Assembly: GCF_002288925.2 (NCBI RefSeq) | Contig: NW_022098001.1 | Coordinates: forward strand, 2,795,572 to 2,859,571 | Direction: 5' to 3' | Origin: Delphinapterus leucas | Taxonomy: Eukaryota; Chordata; Mammalia; Artiodactyla; Monodontidae | DNA: 64,000 bases | Part shown: piece by piece, positions 35,411 to 48,214 of the stretch | Numbering within the stretch: position 1 is the stretch's first letter | Layout: each line of letters starts with the position of its first letter | The notes under the pieces: generated by a model | The model's input: the letters and a program-made list of their open reading frames with translations, nothing else | What the model was told of the DNA's origin: nothing | Databases searched by the model: none | Position numbers and translations under genes: made by a program

Positions 35411-36849
35411 CCTCCTCTTCTCACTCTTTTGCCCCCTTCCTCTTTGTTCTTATGTTTCCTACCTCTTAGGGTAACATGTTAAAATCTTTACCTTTTCGTT
35501 TTTCTCTCCTCTTTCTCATAAAAATGTACTCTTTTAATTAATAATTTAATAATTAATATTATTTCTTTATTAAGTTGTGTAGGAACTTTCTAGTTCCTTT
35601 CTAGTACTCTAAAGTAGTATTTTTAGTATTAATATAATCCATACAATGCAGAAAAGGGTTCTTGTCAGCAGGAAATGCTTCACACTCTGAGCCAGTCAAC
35701 TCAGGTGTGCCACCAACTTTTGCCAAGACCTAGAAGGTTACTGCTTCGGTTTCTTTATAGATTCAAGGATGTCCGTTGAAAATTCTGCAATAAAGGAGGC
35801 CCACTCTAAAAATATGCCTTATATAAAGTCCATCAGGGTGGTACACAAGATAGTGCAGTCAGGCAGTTTTGTTTATTCATGACAGTGGACTACGATGCTT
35901 TGGGAAGGAAGACTCAGAATAAATTTCTATTTACAAAATGGAACCTGATTCCTTTCGGTTATACTGGCCATTGATCATGATATTTTGTATAATACTTTCT
36001 TTAAAGAACCTTTGCCCAAGTTATTGCGATCATCATGCGTTCTTCACAATTATGATTTTCATGCAGTCAGTGTTGTTAAAAACCAAGTTATAAAAATACA
36101 GATTGATTATTTCATAGAAAACCTCTAATTTGTGACTACAAGTTGAACAAGGCTTTTGAGAAATAATCAGTATATACCACTAGTAAATTGTTGTTCAAGT
36201 TATTTATTCTCTTAAATAGTAGATCACAGCCAAGAAATACGTAACAGTTTCCCAAAATTTAGAAAGGAGTTGGGATCCAGGCATTTAAATAATTTATTTG
36301 AAAGGTAGAAATTTCTTTTTTCAGTTATGGGAAAAAGTAGAGTTTCAGTAGTTCCTCATACAGTACAAAGTTTCATCTTAAAAATTAACCTATATAGATA
36401 TTACAGTGTTTCTTGGAAGCAAGTCTTTAAATAACACCCACCATCAGGATCTGAAATACTTCAGCTTTTTCTTTTTCTATGTCAGTGGTTTTTTCAAAAT
36501 TTAGTCTTGCCCAAGATTGTGTATAATTGATTACCGATAAAATTACAATTCCCCCAAATGATCATCAAGTATAAAAGGTCATTTTAGTGTAAGAACTATC
36601 TGTTTGAAAGTTCTTTTGCCCCTATGATTTTGCAGTGCACAGAGCAAAGTGCTTGCTAGCATTTTGGAGCAGTATTATATGTCAATAATGTCTTAATAAT
36701 GGGGTCAACAGAGAAGGAATTCATGGTAAGAAGTTAGCAACTCCCAAGCCATTTCAATAATGCAGAGATGGGTACAAACAAAGGAATCTTAACTTAGAGA
36801 GTATCTTTAGGTCATTACATCAATGTCACTGATACTCGGCACCTTCAGT
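35411..36849. other. Unassigned AT-rich sequence
   Basis: No gene or repeat is recognised. A near-palindromic TTAATTAATAATTTAATAAT stretch lies around 35535-35560. Confidence 0.4.
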
Positions 36850-37125
36850 CCATAACATGCTCCTTTCTCTGTCTTTAACATTGTTGGAGGCTTAACTCAA
36901 AAGTCACCCTCTTTGTGGAGCCTTCCCCAATAACTCATGGTGTCTCTTACCTCATCTATTCCTTTGAACTGTGCACACATTTCAGTTATGAGTCCTTTTA
37001 TTTCACATGTCTACCTAGTCTGCTAGGAACCTCATTGAATTCTTAAAGGAACCTCATTCATTGTTTTAACCTAGCATTTAGCCCTGTACCTGACACACAA
37101 TTGGTATTTGGTAAGTGGTTCTAAA
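36850..37125 (+). repeat. L2 LINE 3' region
   Basis: GTCACCCTCTTTGTGGAGCC then TTCCCCAATAAC, AGTCTGCTAGGAACCTCATT and TTAGCCCTGTACCTGACACA follow the L2 3' end in correct order. Confidence 0.85.
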
Positions 37126-37289
37126 ATGAAATAATTCCCATTCAAAAACAATATAATAATGTCATGTAGATCTTAGATTACTCCATTTCTACTACACATT
37201 AATTCTATAACAGACTACTTCATAGTCTACCAGAAAAAAGGATTCTGCACATGCATATTAACCAGTTTTTGACTTCTAAAACTGTGTTA

Positions 37290-37490
37290 GTGTGTAATGA
37301 TAGCAATATTTACTGAGACCATACTATATCCCAGATACTCTTAAGAACACTGTACGTGTATTGATCCTCTCCCAAATTTTAAGATATAATTTCTTAATTA
37401 CAACGTTATTACCTCGCCCGAAGTTATGTGTTTGAGTGAGATTTAACACCAGGCAAGCTGTCTCCAGAGTCATTCTTCTTAACCATTAGT
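37290..37490 (-). repeat. MIR SINE, antisense
   Basis: TTTACTGAGACCATACTATA, AAGAACACTGTACGTGTATT and a diverged GTTATTACC core with a CAGGCAAGCTGTCTCCAGAG head fit MIR in reverse. Confidence 0.65.
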
Positions 37491-37778
37491 TAAACTGATT
37501 TCTAACAAAAATGCTACTGAAATGCTGCCTATTGGATGCTCCACCTAATGGATAACAGCAGCTTGTGAATGACTTTAAATTTCAAGGTAGTATTTCTTCT
37601 TGCTACCCCTTTTCCTGCCATAAATTCGCAGTAAAAAAAATAACAGAACATTGAGACTTGCCACTATTTAAGAAAAAAACCCACAAATCTATAGAATGGA
37701 ACTATGTATTTATCATTCAAGAAATCTCACTATTATAATGTAAGTAAAAACATTACATAATTTATTTTTCTATTCTTT

Positions 37779-37990
37779 TTTTAATTTTTTTTTTTGTGGT
37801 ACGCGGGCCTCTCACTGTTGTGGCCTCTCCCATTGCGGAGCACAGGCTCCGGACACGCAGGCTCAGCGGCCATGGCTCACGGGCCCAGCCGCTCCGCGGC
37901 GTGTGGGATCTTCCTGGACTGGGGCACCAGCCCGTGTCCCCTGCATCGGCAGGCGGACTCTCAACCACTGCGCCACCAGGGAAGCCCCTG
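37779..37990 (-). mobile_element. CHR-2-type SINE (copy 8)
   Basis: Reverse-complement CHR SINE with a perfect 14-bp duplication TTTTTCTATTCTTT at 37765-37778 and 37991-38004. Box B is altered (GGGCTGGTGCCC), box A intact. Confidence 0.95.
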
Positions 37991-38057
37991 TTTTTCTATT
38001 CTTTACAATTAACACAGATAATAAGAAACATATACGTAATATCATTTCTGATTGTGA

Positions 38058-38420
38058 AGAGTTTTCACATGCAATATCTGTGAAGCTCTGCCCTACATTC
38101 CTGGGAGTTAGATGTTACTCTTCCTATTTAAGGCAGAAGGTTATAGAGGTTCAGAGAGGTTATTTAGAGATTTTCAAAGACAGATGCATATTAGAATCAC
38201 CTGTCTATCTTAAACAAACAAAAAAAAAACATACTGACACCTGGAACTCCACTCATGGCAAATTAATCGGAATCTCCGGACTGGACCATGACAGCAGCAT
38301 TGTGTAAGCACTCCCCAAGTGATTCTAATGTGCAGTCAGGCTGAGAACCACTGGGTTAAATGAATCACCCAAGACTCATAGCTGAACCTTAAATCCTGGG
38401 ATTCTGACTGTGCAGGCTGT
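38058..38420 (-). repeat. MIR SINE, antisense, split by MER20
   Basis: GGCAGAAGGTTATAGAGGTT then CAGAGAGGTTATTT (38058-38165), and AATCACCCAAGACTCATAGC with a CTGGGATTCTGACTGTGC head (38362-38420), form one MIR when the MER20 between them is removed. Confidence 0.75.
38166..38353 (+). mobile_element. MER20 hAT DNA transposon inside a MIR
   Basis: ATTAGAATCACCTG near the left end and GTGATTCTAATGTGCAGTCA followed by GGCTGAGAACCACTG at the right end are MER20 termini. The 8 bp outside are GGTTATTT (38158-38165) and GGTTAAAT (38354-38361), seven of eight identical, as expected for a hAT target duplication. Non-coding. Confidence 0.85.
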
Positions 38421-38640
38421 GGTAGGCATGTTCACTTCCTCAAACACAAACAGCTTTGCGTTTCTTTTTTTAAGGATTACTGACACCCTTAATTACATTG
38501 CCACATGTGCAGTGGAAGATTCTTTGCTCATTCTTAAGTTTGGATGAATAATATCAACTATTGATGGCCTAAACTTCTTCTGAAAATCTCATTTAAAGTA
38601 CAGAAAGATGAGGTGCCAAGGGGAGGTTTGTGGGAAATTT

Positions 38641-38641
<1 letters not shown>

Positions 38642-38679
<38 letters not shown>
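38642..38679. repeat. AC dinucleotide microsatellite, 19 units
   Basis: An uninterrupted AC run; likely length-polymorphic. Confidence 0.98.
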
Positions 38680-38680
<1 letters not shown>

Positions 38681-39459
38681 AAAATCTCAATCAGCCCCTA
38701 GAACTTCCCAACTAAATAGTCTAATGTAAAACAGTATGCTTACTGGGTAGATGCCCCTTAAAGAGAGTTCTAGCCCCTCTTTCCAAAAGTTTGTAGACCT
38801 CTAACCGCAAATATATAAAATTCTGAAGTTTCCTCTCATAGTCTAACACTTTCTCTCAAGGTTTTGATGTTGGAATGTCTCTCTTAGGCATCTCCTGAGG
38901 CTGAAAAATTTTCAGGATGTGTGTGGGTTTTAAAGGTCTTGTGAGTTACTAAGTGTCTAATTCTGAACAATTCTAGTTGTGGCAGGTGTCACAATAGCAC
39001 CTTCACACTCAACAACCAATGAGACTTGAAGTGTGACTTGCTGCTGTTAATGTTAGGCTGTGGTGAATCTGGAATTGGGTCTGACAAGAGTGAGTCCTGG
39101 ATATGGATAAGCTCAGTTGAAGCTATCCTCTGGCACAACTGTGTTTGCTCAGTTCCTAAGGCTGGCCTTCAGCTTTCGCTATGACTAGCATGCTGGTTCT
39201 CCCCATATCTTGCAGTCTTAGCTGTATACCCACCACTTTCTTGGAGCTCTGCCTAGGATCACTCTCTTCTTTGCTGAACTTTCATAACCAGCCTAATGCT
39301 CACTGTGTAACTCTCAAGGTGGCTTACTTACTCCCTAAGTAGGTCTCCTCAGGTTCTGGTTAGCATCTTAACATAAACTAGATCACCACATGATTACCTG
39401 AAATATAGCCACTTCTGTAGTTAAACTCTATAGCTAATAGTCTTGTAGTTTTCCCTCCC
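38680..39459. other. Unassigned sequence
   Basis: No gene or repeat is recognised. Confidence 0.4.
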
Positions 39460-39960
39460 TGTTCTGGTTATCTACTGGCGCATAATAAACTGCCCTTAAA
39501 TTCTGTGGCTTAAAATAAATTGTAATTATATCTTATTGTTCTTGGAGGTTAACCTGGGTTCAGCTTAGAGGTTCTTGCTTGGGCTTCTCATATGCATAAT
39601 ACAATAAGATGGCACATGGGGCTGGAGTCATCAAATGGGCCAGACATCCAAGAGGGCCTTCTCAAATGACCGGCAGTTGATGCTGGTTATTGACCTGGCA
39701 CTCACCTGGGTCTAATGACCAGAGAAACCACATGTGTCCTCTCCATGTGGCTGGTTTCCCCATGTCCCAAGAGTGAAAGTTCCAAGATACCCAGGTAGAA
39801 GCTGCAAGGCTTCTTAAAGTCTGGTTTGGAAATCCCAGAATGCCATTTCTGCCACACCCTATTGGTAAAGCCAGGTCAAAAGGCCATCCCAGATTAAAGG
39901 AGAAAGGGAACAGACCTCACCTCTTGATGTTAGGAGTGGCATGCACTTAAAGGGAGAGAA
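39460..39960 (-). mobile_element. MLT1-like solo LTR (ERVL-MaLR type), antisense
   Basis: CTACTGGCGCATAATAAACT, TGGCTTAAAATAAATTGTAA, ATTGTTCTTGGAGGTTAACC and a later CCACATGTGTCCTCTCCATG follow the reverse complement of an old MaLR LTR. No retroviral genes are attached. Confidence 0.6.
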
Positions 39961-40055
39961 GAGATTAATGGAAACCATCAATGAATGTCTGTCACCCACT
40001 CACCATATCCTTTTTTTAATCCCTAAATCGTCTCTCTTTAGAATGGAGTATAGGC

Positions 40056-41413
40056 CAGTGATTTTGGAACTTTTTAATATCAGAGCCCCTTCACAGTCTT
40101 AAAATTATTGAGGCCCTTTTATCTGTATGAATTCTATCTATTGATATTTATTATGTTAGAAATTTAAATGGAGACATTTTAAGTATTAATTTATTTAAAA
40201 ATAACAATGATAAACCTACTACTTGCTAACATAAATAACATTTTAATGAAAAATATATTTTGTAAAACAGAAACTTCTAGTGAGAGAGGAGTGGCATTGT
40301 TTTACATTTTTGCAAGTCTTTTTAATTAAAGACAGCTGGCTTCCTGTAGCTCATTCTACACTATGTTGTTTTGGCTTAAGTATATGAAGAAAATATGACC
40401 TTATAGAGGTATGTTGGAAAAGAGAGGAGTATTTTAATAACCTCTTCAGATAATTATGAATATTCTTCTTTAATCCTTTTTTATACGCAAGACCTGTGGA
40501 AATTTCTTTAGTGTTCATTCAAATGTGGAAACTGAATCCATGTCAACACATTTTTATACTATTATATTAAAATTCATTGGTCTCTCTTGCACTTTGAATA
40601 GATCTTTTGTCAATGTGTGATTTTGTAACATTAAGCATTGGTCATTTTAAAGCTATTGGTTCACTGATTTAAACAGATCATTCAGATATATTTTATTATA
40701 CAATATTTAAAAATCAGCTTTGTAAATATCAACACCTATTGAATCAGAAGATAAATATTGGAAAGATACCTGGATTAAAGTTGTGGACACAAGGTTTTCA
40801 GTGTTCTGATTTTCTCTTGAAATCTTGAATTTCATCTTTCACAACAGATATTGTCAAGTTTCTTTCCTTTCACTGGCAGACTTCATTCATTTTGAGAAAA
40901 TGGCTGCCAAATACCCAAGTCTGAATAACTATACCTTGTCCTGTGAGTCATTCACTCAGCGCTTGATGATTAGAAAGGCAGATTCAGCCTGAAAATCACA
41001 CAATTTATGAGTACTCCTGGAGATAACCAATGAACTCGAGTATGCAGCATAAGTACTTTATATTACAATTCCCTGTATTCACACAGAATATTTAAAAATG
41101 TGTACTCAAGAAGTAAGACTTAATAAAATTAATAATCTTTACTGCTTCACTCAATGCACTGTTAAGGGAAACTGGCTTTTCTAAATGCAAGAATGCCATG
41201 ATGACTAATTTTGATGGGTATCATTGCCTTGATTTGCTGTGAGGCTGCAAACTGCTGTTTTATTCACATGGCTTTTGCACCAAGACAAATCAACACAATG
41301 AAAAGACCAGTAACATCTTAAGATTATTATAAAAATAATTTTGACCTTGTATACCCCTGAAAGTGTCTCAGGGAATCCTCAGAAACCAACAGACAGTGTT
41401 TTGAGAACCACTG
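40056..41413 (+). mobile_element. hAT-like non-autonomous DNA transposon, 1.36 kb
   Basis: The left end CAGTGATTTTGGAACTTTTT and the right end GTTTTGAGAACCACTG are decayed inverted termini of the CAGTGGTTCTCAAA type. Inside the ends are mirrored words such as AAAATTATTGAGGCCC on the left and ATAATTTTGACCTTGTATAC, then CTGAAAGTGTCTCAGGGAAT, on the right. No long frame survives and a matching 8-bp duplication is no longer clear. It resembles internally shortened Charlie-type elements; the exact family is not assigned. Confidence 0.65.
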
Positions 41414-41799
41414 ATCTAGTTCAAATCTGAAGGAGCCATATCTCTATTGTCACTAAAATAGAGCTGCCCTATACTGATATGAGGGAAGCTACATCAAAAG
41501 TCTTAGCAGTGCTCTGTGGTTAAACAGAGAGGGTTAGACAGTTCCTGCATGGTATGGAATTGAAGCCAAGAATTTCCAAATGACATGGAAAGAATATGTG
41601 GGGTGGGGCATACAACGGGAAGAAGTAAGAATAGCCTTTCAGTATGCACCAGTGCCTGCCTCAGTATATTTGCTTCTATTATTTACCTCTCTTTTGAGAA
41701 ATGAGAAAAAAACGCTCATTGTTTTTCTTTTGTCATTGTTCAGATTGAGATAGAAAGATGCACAGGCAGATTCTTTCATTGTATTTTAGTGTAGTCTTG

Positions 41800-41960
41800 A
41801 TAGAAAGGGCTCTGAACTAGGAATAATGTAGAGTTATTTCCAACTTAGCCACTCTTGCTTGGCTTGCCATAAATCACACCATTTCCAAGCCTCATTTCCT
41901 ACTTTAAAAAATTAAGAGTTTGAGATAGAGGATTTCTTAGTTGCCTCCCAGCTCCAGGTA
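41800..41960 (+). repeat. MIR SINE
   Basis: AAAGGGCTCTGAACTAGGAA, CCAAGCCTCATTTCCTACTT and TAAAAAATTAAGAGTTTGAG match a diverged MIR. Confidence 0.75.
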
Positions 41961-44900
41961 TATCTATATATAATGTGCTGAAGCTGGCTTGAACAGTCTC
42001 ATGAGAGTCAGTTATGCATATCTTCTCCCAACTCTGTGTTTAGTGACATCAATTGGTACCTTGAAATCTGCTATGGTGGGAACATTTGTACCATAGTAAG
42101 TGGCAAATGCTATAAATAGGGCCATATTTTTTTTTAAACCCAATTTACCAGTACAGCATAGTCTTATCTGTTTAACACCCTGTGCTGTGGAGCACATACA
42201 TAATAACTGGGAACTTTCTATGGTGGTCAACTCATGGAACATCACAGCAGATCTTGTGATGGGTATGGGATTCACACATGCTTCAGCTTGACTCAGATGT
42301 ACTTTCTTAATTATCATATGTGGTTTAGCTAAACTAGTCTGTGTTCTTGTAATATACATTGTTGAAAGAAAAGAATAAAAAGTAATAGGGAAGTGAAAGT
42401 TCTATAAACGTATGTCAAAACTCCTTTTAAATTTTCCTTTTTATTTCTTCAGATTTATGACCTATTGATATGTTTCTTCCATTTAATAAAATTTAAAATT
42501 AAGTTCCTTTGTTCTGTCTGAAATAATAACTAACCTGCTCTTTCAATTCAGAATCTAGATGCAGAAATAAATAATGGAGTCAATAACTTAGAGTAACAGC
42601 CCCCGACATAAATCAGGTCTGTGCCTCTTACCAAGACTCCTGAATGTCTACCCTCTATGTCTTAAAAAACTTCTTTTTGACCACACAGATGAACAGGAAG
42701 AATAGAGAAAGAGCAGGAGAAAGTGGTGAAACAGGCAGAGAAGCAGCCTAAAATAAGAAAGTTTAGCTAGTTTTAAAAATCAGTGCCCTGTAGAACATAT
42801 TTTGTCTTTTGGAAAAATACCTTCTCATATCCCATTCCTGTCATGCTCACCATCTTGGTACCCAGTTGTCATAACGTCTCAGTGTGACATGGAAAAAATG
42901 TTCCAGTTTGCCTTTGGAAATGTGATTCAATCTTGCTGGCAGGGATTCCTTTGAAAGATCCTTGACCCATTCTCAGGATGCTCTCAGTTTGCCAGAAGCA
43001 AGCAACAGAAGGGATGGGGTTTCACAAAGAGAGAATTCAGGGGGCTTCGTGAGTGTAATTCCTCTTCAGGGCTGTCCTCACACTTCTGCCAAGACCCAGC
43101 AAGGTGCCTTCATGAGGGCACCTAGTCTTCTCTTTCAAACATATCCAATTACTCAGGCTCCAAGCTATGAAGTAGGGCTTCAGTAAGCATGAAGTGGTTC
43201 TTGGGAACCTCTAGAGAAGCAAACATTGACAGGTAATGTCACAGCTGCCTATCACTATCCAACAGGGTTGATCTCTGGGCATGCACAGTGTTGCTTTTAA
43301 GTCCTGCTGATTTGGATTCAATTTTTCCCTTTTAGCATTTTGCCTGAAATTTCTGTTTGACTTGGAACTCCCTAACCACCAAATTAAATGAAATGAGCAT
43401 GATAAAAAAAGTTCATTGAAATTTACCACAGCCATTTGAAGAAACTTCCAATAAAACCAGAAAGAGAGCCAATGGCCATCTGCCCAGTGACATAAAACAA
43501 AAAGCTGCCCACTAGGAGATGAAATTAAAACACTAAGGAAACCAGGGACAGGAAGAATCCAACTTTCTTCAGTTTCCACTTATCTAAAATTCAGGCCTTC
43601 CCAAGAGTTAGCAAAATCCATCTGGAAGAGTCCTCAATACACTTCCCAACAGAGAGGAACTTGCTTTTATTTTGCCAATAACAGTATTAAACAAATACAC
43701 ATACTACAATCAAACCAAACCCCATAAACAAACACAAATGAGTGAAGAGTTGGGTCTTGTAAGCCACTCTGTCTCACACAGTGATTGCCAAAGTGAGTAA
43801 AATTCAGTTTTTGGCACTCTGTGGCTCTGCTCCACATTAGTAGAGGAGATAATACATAGATAAGATGGGTGTAGTATGTGGTGAAAGATTTTTCTGTCAG
43901 AATAATGGTATATCCATTTTTGAAGTACATTTCCTTTTTCATAAAATGAGAAAGGATTGGCATGGCACCAGATGAGTTGGTTAAAAAAAGTAATCTCCTT
44001 AATAAAGGGAGTTACAGTATTAGAGGGTGAACTCACACTGGCTGTATCTCTATCACCTATTTAAAAAACCCATACACTGAATAAATTCTGGAGAGCTAAT
44101 GTGCAGCAAACAAAACAAACAAAAAATAATCACCTTAAGGAATAAAATAAAAAACAAAAAGGTAACTCCAGTGAAAATGTAATCAAAATATATGTTTCTA
44201 TGTGTAAGTGAAGTGCTCTGCACGTAGTAAACACTCAGTAAACATTTGATGACAAATAACTTGCTGATAAATATATCATGTAGCCCTTACATTCTGCCTT
44301 TGTAAATATAATCAAAGACTGAACAATTCATTTCCACATGTCGAATTTTAGTCTCTGGTACATGTGTGCAATAAACTTTAGATATATGGCATTCACTCTC
44401 TATATTCAACTTAATTATTGCATTAACATTTTCCTAATAGTTTTTCTTAGCTATTTGTGTTTTCCTTCTCTCTTGAACCACATTTTCAAAAGTAGGATAT
44501 CCCAGGGCTCTGGTATCTGATGATAAAGCACATTCACTAAATTTTTTGCAAACAATACTCATAGTTATGTAACATGTGCATGCTTTCTTAGATTTTTTGT
44601 GTGGAAGAAGTTCTTTCATCATTTGCATCCCTTTGGGATATCTCAAGACCCCAACATCTGGTTAGTGGTTTCTTGAAAAGACACACTTTTTCAGTACAAA
44701 ATGTTCTTTTTCTTGAAATAACAACCTAATTTTCATGTTTTAGTAGCTTAAAAGATTGAATAAAATTCATTTTTCCTTAATAAATAGCAGCTTTTATCAT
44801 ATCATACCTGAGTGTACCTGTTCTGAAATAACATGAAACTTTAGTTTAAAAATATATAGCAAGTAGAACATTTGGAAAGTTAATAGCAAAATATGAAAAT

Positions 44901-44994
44901 GTTGGAATACTCAATAAAAGCTAAAGAAATGATTTGGAGGTAGGAGCATGGGTAACATAAAGCGCTTGTGTATGGAAGAGGTAGAATAGGTACA
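41961..44994. other. Repeat-poor 3-kb stretch, no gene recognised
   Basis: I see no clear transposable element here. The longest frames (42012-42359, 43211-43579, 43667-43963, 43710-44036, all minus) have no recognisable domain; two of them overlap in different frames, so they are likely chance. Confidence 0.45.
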
Positions 44995-45125
44995 GGTTTA
45001 ATGTTGATAAACTTGAATTTAAGCCTTAGTTTTATCACTTTGACATTGGATACATTTTTTTAACTCCCTCTGAGACTCAATTTTCTAATCTATAAAATTG
45101 GCGGGTTCATACCTTGGACTTTTCA
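44995..45125 (+). repeat. MIR SINE, diverged
   Basis: AACTTGAATTTAAGCCTTAG, CTGAGACTCAATTTTCTAAT and CTATAAAATTGGCGGG fit the MIR core. Confidence 0.7.
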
Positions 45126-45129
45126 TAAA

Positions 45130-45370
45130 TATCATTATTATTATTTTTTTAACAAACAGTGCTTTCAGGCTTACTCGATGCCTGGCACTCTTCTAAGAAC
45201 TTTCCAAATTGTGATTTATTTAATTTTCATGGCAGCCTTATGGAATAAGCACTTCTACTTCCTCTTTAAAGATAAGGAGACAAAGACATTTAAGCATGGT
45301 GATTTTCACCTAGAAACCCTCAGTCAGTGTGGCATACCAAGGCAGGTCAATTGAGGTAGTCCAAGCCGGG
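45130..45370 (-). repeat. MIR SINE, antisense
   Basis: CGATGCCTGGCACTCTTCTA, TTAATTTTCATGGCAGCCTT and GATAAGGAGACAAAGACATT fit MIR in reverse. It lies tail to tail with the plus-strand MIR just upstream. Confidence 0.8.
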
Positions 45371-45625
45371 TGCCTATTAGTAGTAATTTGAAATTAACAA
45401 TAAAACCAACTAAAAGTTGGTCTGCATTTTATCATCACCAGGCAATAGCAATTCTAAACAATGAAATGAAATATTATTCCCCTCAGGATGGATCACTTTC
45501 ATCCTCCATTTCTAAATACCCATTGTCCTCAATATTTGTAACATTACTTTTATAATTAAAGTAAGAAAAATAAGAGCTTGTAAAGAGCTTGTAAAACTTT
45601 TGAAATTGTAACAAAAATATGAATA

Positions 45626-45835
45626 GGGCTTCCCTGGTGGCCCAGTGGTTGAGAGTCCGCCTGCCGATGCAGGGGACACGGGTTCGTGCCCCTGTGCGGG
45701 AAGATACCACATGCCGCGGAGCGGCTGGGCCCGTGAGCCATGGCCGCTGAGCCTGCACGTCCGGAGCCTGTGCTCCACAACGGGAGAGGCCACAACAGTG
45801 AGAGGCCCACGTACCGCAAAAAAAAAAAAAAAAAA
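45626..45835 (+). mobile_element. CHR-2-type SINE (copy 9), the only plus-strand copy
   Basis: GGCTTCCCTGGTGGCCCAGT starts the tRNA-derived head, GGGTTCGTGCCCC carries box B and the element ends with an 18-A tail at 45818-45835. Box A is slightly altered (TGGCCCAGTGG). Any target duplication is short: GAATA appears on both sides. Confidence 0.95.
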
Positions 45836-45854
45836 GAATATATTCTAGGACTAC

Positions 45855-46050
45855 AGACAGTCTTGAATGAGTACATATACATTATAACATATATATAACA
45901 TATATGTAGTACATATAACATATATACGTAGTAATATACAGTAGAGTTTTTATATATATAGTATATATACACACATACACAAATATACACATACATGTGT
46001 ATATACATTTATACATGCGTATATATATACATGTACATACACACCTTATG
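45855..46050. repeat. Complex TA/CA microsatellite
   Basis: Long mixture of ATATAT, ACATATAT and ACACATAC motifs, starting just past the SINE A-tail. Confidence 0.9.
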
Positions 46051-46542
46051 ATAATTAACATATCAGTGGCATCTGCACTTTGCCTTTATACTGTACACAT
46101 GATGTTCACTGGAGATTAGGCCATTTAGTAAAATTTTCATCTGTACTTTCCTCACCACATACTTTTCAAAACGTGAATAGAAATTTTCAGAGGAAGTTAC
46201 AGGCTAATATACATGGTTCCTAAAATAATAATACTAGTAATAATAGTAAAAACAACAAAAACAGAATTAAGGAGCACTTCTTTCCATCATTTTTTAAACT
46301 AAAAAAATTCAAGTGTGTTTAAGCCCTATAAAAGGCTGTAATTTAGTAGTGGTTCTATCTCAATTCAGCTTCATACTTCACATGGAAAAGTCATATTTTA
46401 TGGTGCAAATGATTGAGATTGAGTAGTTACAGTTAAAAGTCCAATAGATAATTTTTCAATTATCCACTTGGTCAAGCTGCTGGATCAGTTGAGACTCTTA
46501 AGCAACAGAATATACCAATGTAATGGAGTCAATTTTGGCAAC

Positions 46543-46557
46543 TGATGTGATTTTTTT
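46543..46557. repeat. Target-site duplication of the SEC61A2 retrocopy, left
   Basis: TGATGTGATTTTTTT, identical to 46981-46995; here it merges with the poly-T that marks the copy's A-tail. Confidence 0.93.
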
Positions 46558-47006
<449 letters not shown>

Positions 47007-47139
47007 TCAAAGCTTACTTTGGATGGATGTACATACCCTCTAAGGGTTAATTTAGCAAACATATTAGTTCAGATTTACAAATATTAATCCTTGGGTCATC
47101 TTTTCTTCTATGAACTTCACTCATCTGTTTTTATATTCT

Positions 47140-47290
47140 TGACAAGATTGTGTAATTGAAAGCTTTGGACTTTGAATCAGGATTTTCAGGTTCATATCTT
47201 ACCTCCACCATTACTTGTTATCTAATATTTGCTTTCACACATATGAGCTTCAGTTTTTTTACTGTGGAAACAGATGGAACAAGACTTACA
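47140..47290 (+). repeat. MIR SINE
   Basis: AGCTTTGGACTTTGAATCAG, ATATCTTACCTCCACCATTA and TGAGCTTCAGTTTTTTTACT match a diverged MIR. Confidence 0.7.
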
Positions 47291-48214
47291 TTGCAAGGTG
47301 TGTCCTTGCTTATATGGTCAGTGCTCAAAAATGTTACTTTCTTCCCTCACATCTTCCTACTTTCTTCCACTTCTCCAAAGACCAAAATACCTTAAAATAG
47401 CCCCATAGAGTAGCAATCTTTAAATTTCTTCTCCAGTGGGTTACTGTCTTTAGAAAGTTCCTAAATAAGATTTAGAGATAGATTCAATTTCAGTATCTGC
47501 AGGTGAAGTGTGGTCTGACTAGCACACAAAACAGATTCATCCAGATGAGATTATGGCTAGGAGTCTGTAAATTTCTGGCTATGCTTATGCCAGTGTCATG
47601 AGGCATCTGGGAAGGAAATTCTGCCTGTTCACTTTTGAACAAGGCACCAAAAATTTTCCAGTATGTTTTTATTATATAGTTATTTTGGAATAAAAGACAA
47701 ACAAAAGCTACATTTCAACATTAAAAAGATGTTGATATATACTCAGAATTTTTTGTGTATGCCAAGAGAAATAGAACATTCCCTTGCAAAAGTGTGTATT
47801 GAAATGAAATAGAACAAATGGTTCTTTATTTATTTATGTAAGGCGAGACATTGGGTATATTGCATCATTTAAGTTTCGTCCTTACACTTCATTACCTACT
47901 AAAAATGAGCCCTGCTTGTAAGTATTTGTATAATCAGTGATGAGCTGTGCTTTGAAATGGAGTGCTGCAGATTAAGCACTGGAAGAAAAAAAAAAAAAAA
48001 AGGAAAATTGTACTTGATCTTTTGGAACATCAGAGAATAATTGCTTCGAAATAGGGAATTTCCTAAACTCCAAGTTCAAAAATCTTAGAAATACTGTATT
48101 TCCCCAGTGTACTGACCCACAGATCACATGTTGATAGCTTGGAAATAACGTTTCCAGTTGTTATAACAGATTTTTTTTAATTTTGGAATTTAGGAAGAAC
48201 CCAAAGTCAGATTT
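47291..48214. other. Unassigned sequence with a poly-A tract
   Basis: No repeat or gene is recognised apart from an A run near 47986-48001. Confidence 0.4.

Noticed and set aside
38642..38679. AC repeat as possible Z-DNA or regulatory element
   Set aside because: A plain dinucleotide microsatellite; nothing beyond the sequence supports a function.
39460..39960. Possible endogenous retrovirus with genes
   Set aside because: Only LTR-like sequence is seen here and at 14058-14563 and 53055-53540; no gag, pol or env similarity lies next to any of them.
42012..42359. 115-residue minus-strand open frame
   Set aside because: No recognisable motif or homologue; probably chance.
43211..43579. 122-residue minus-strand open frame
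   Set aside because: No domain, no signal of splicing or family similarity; length is within chance for 64 kb.
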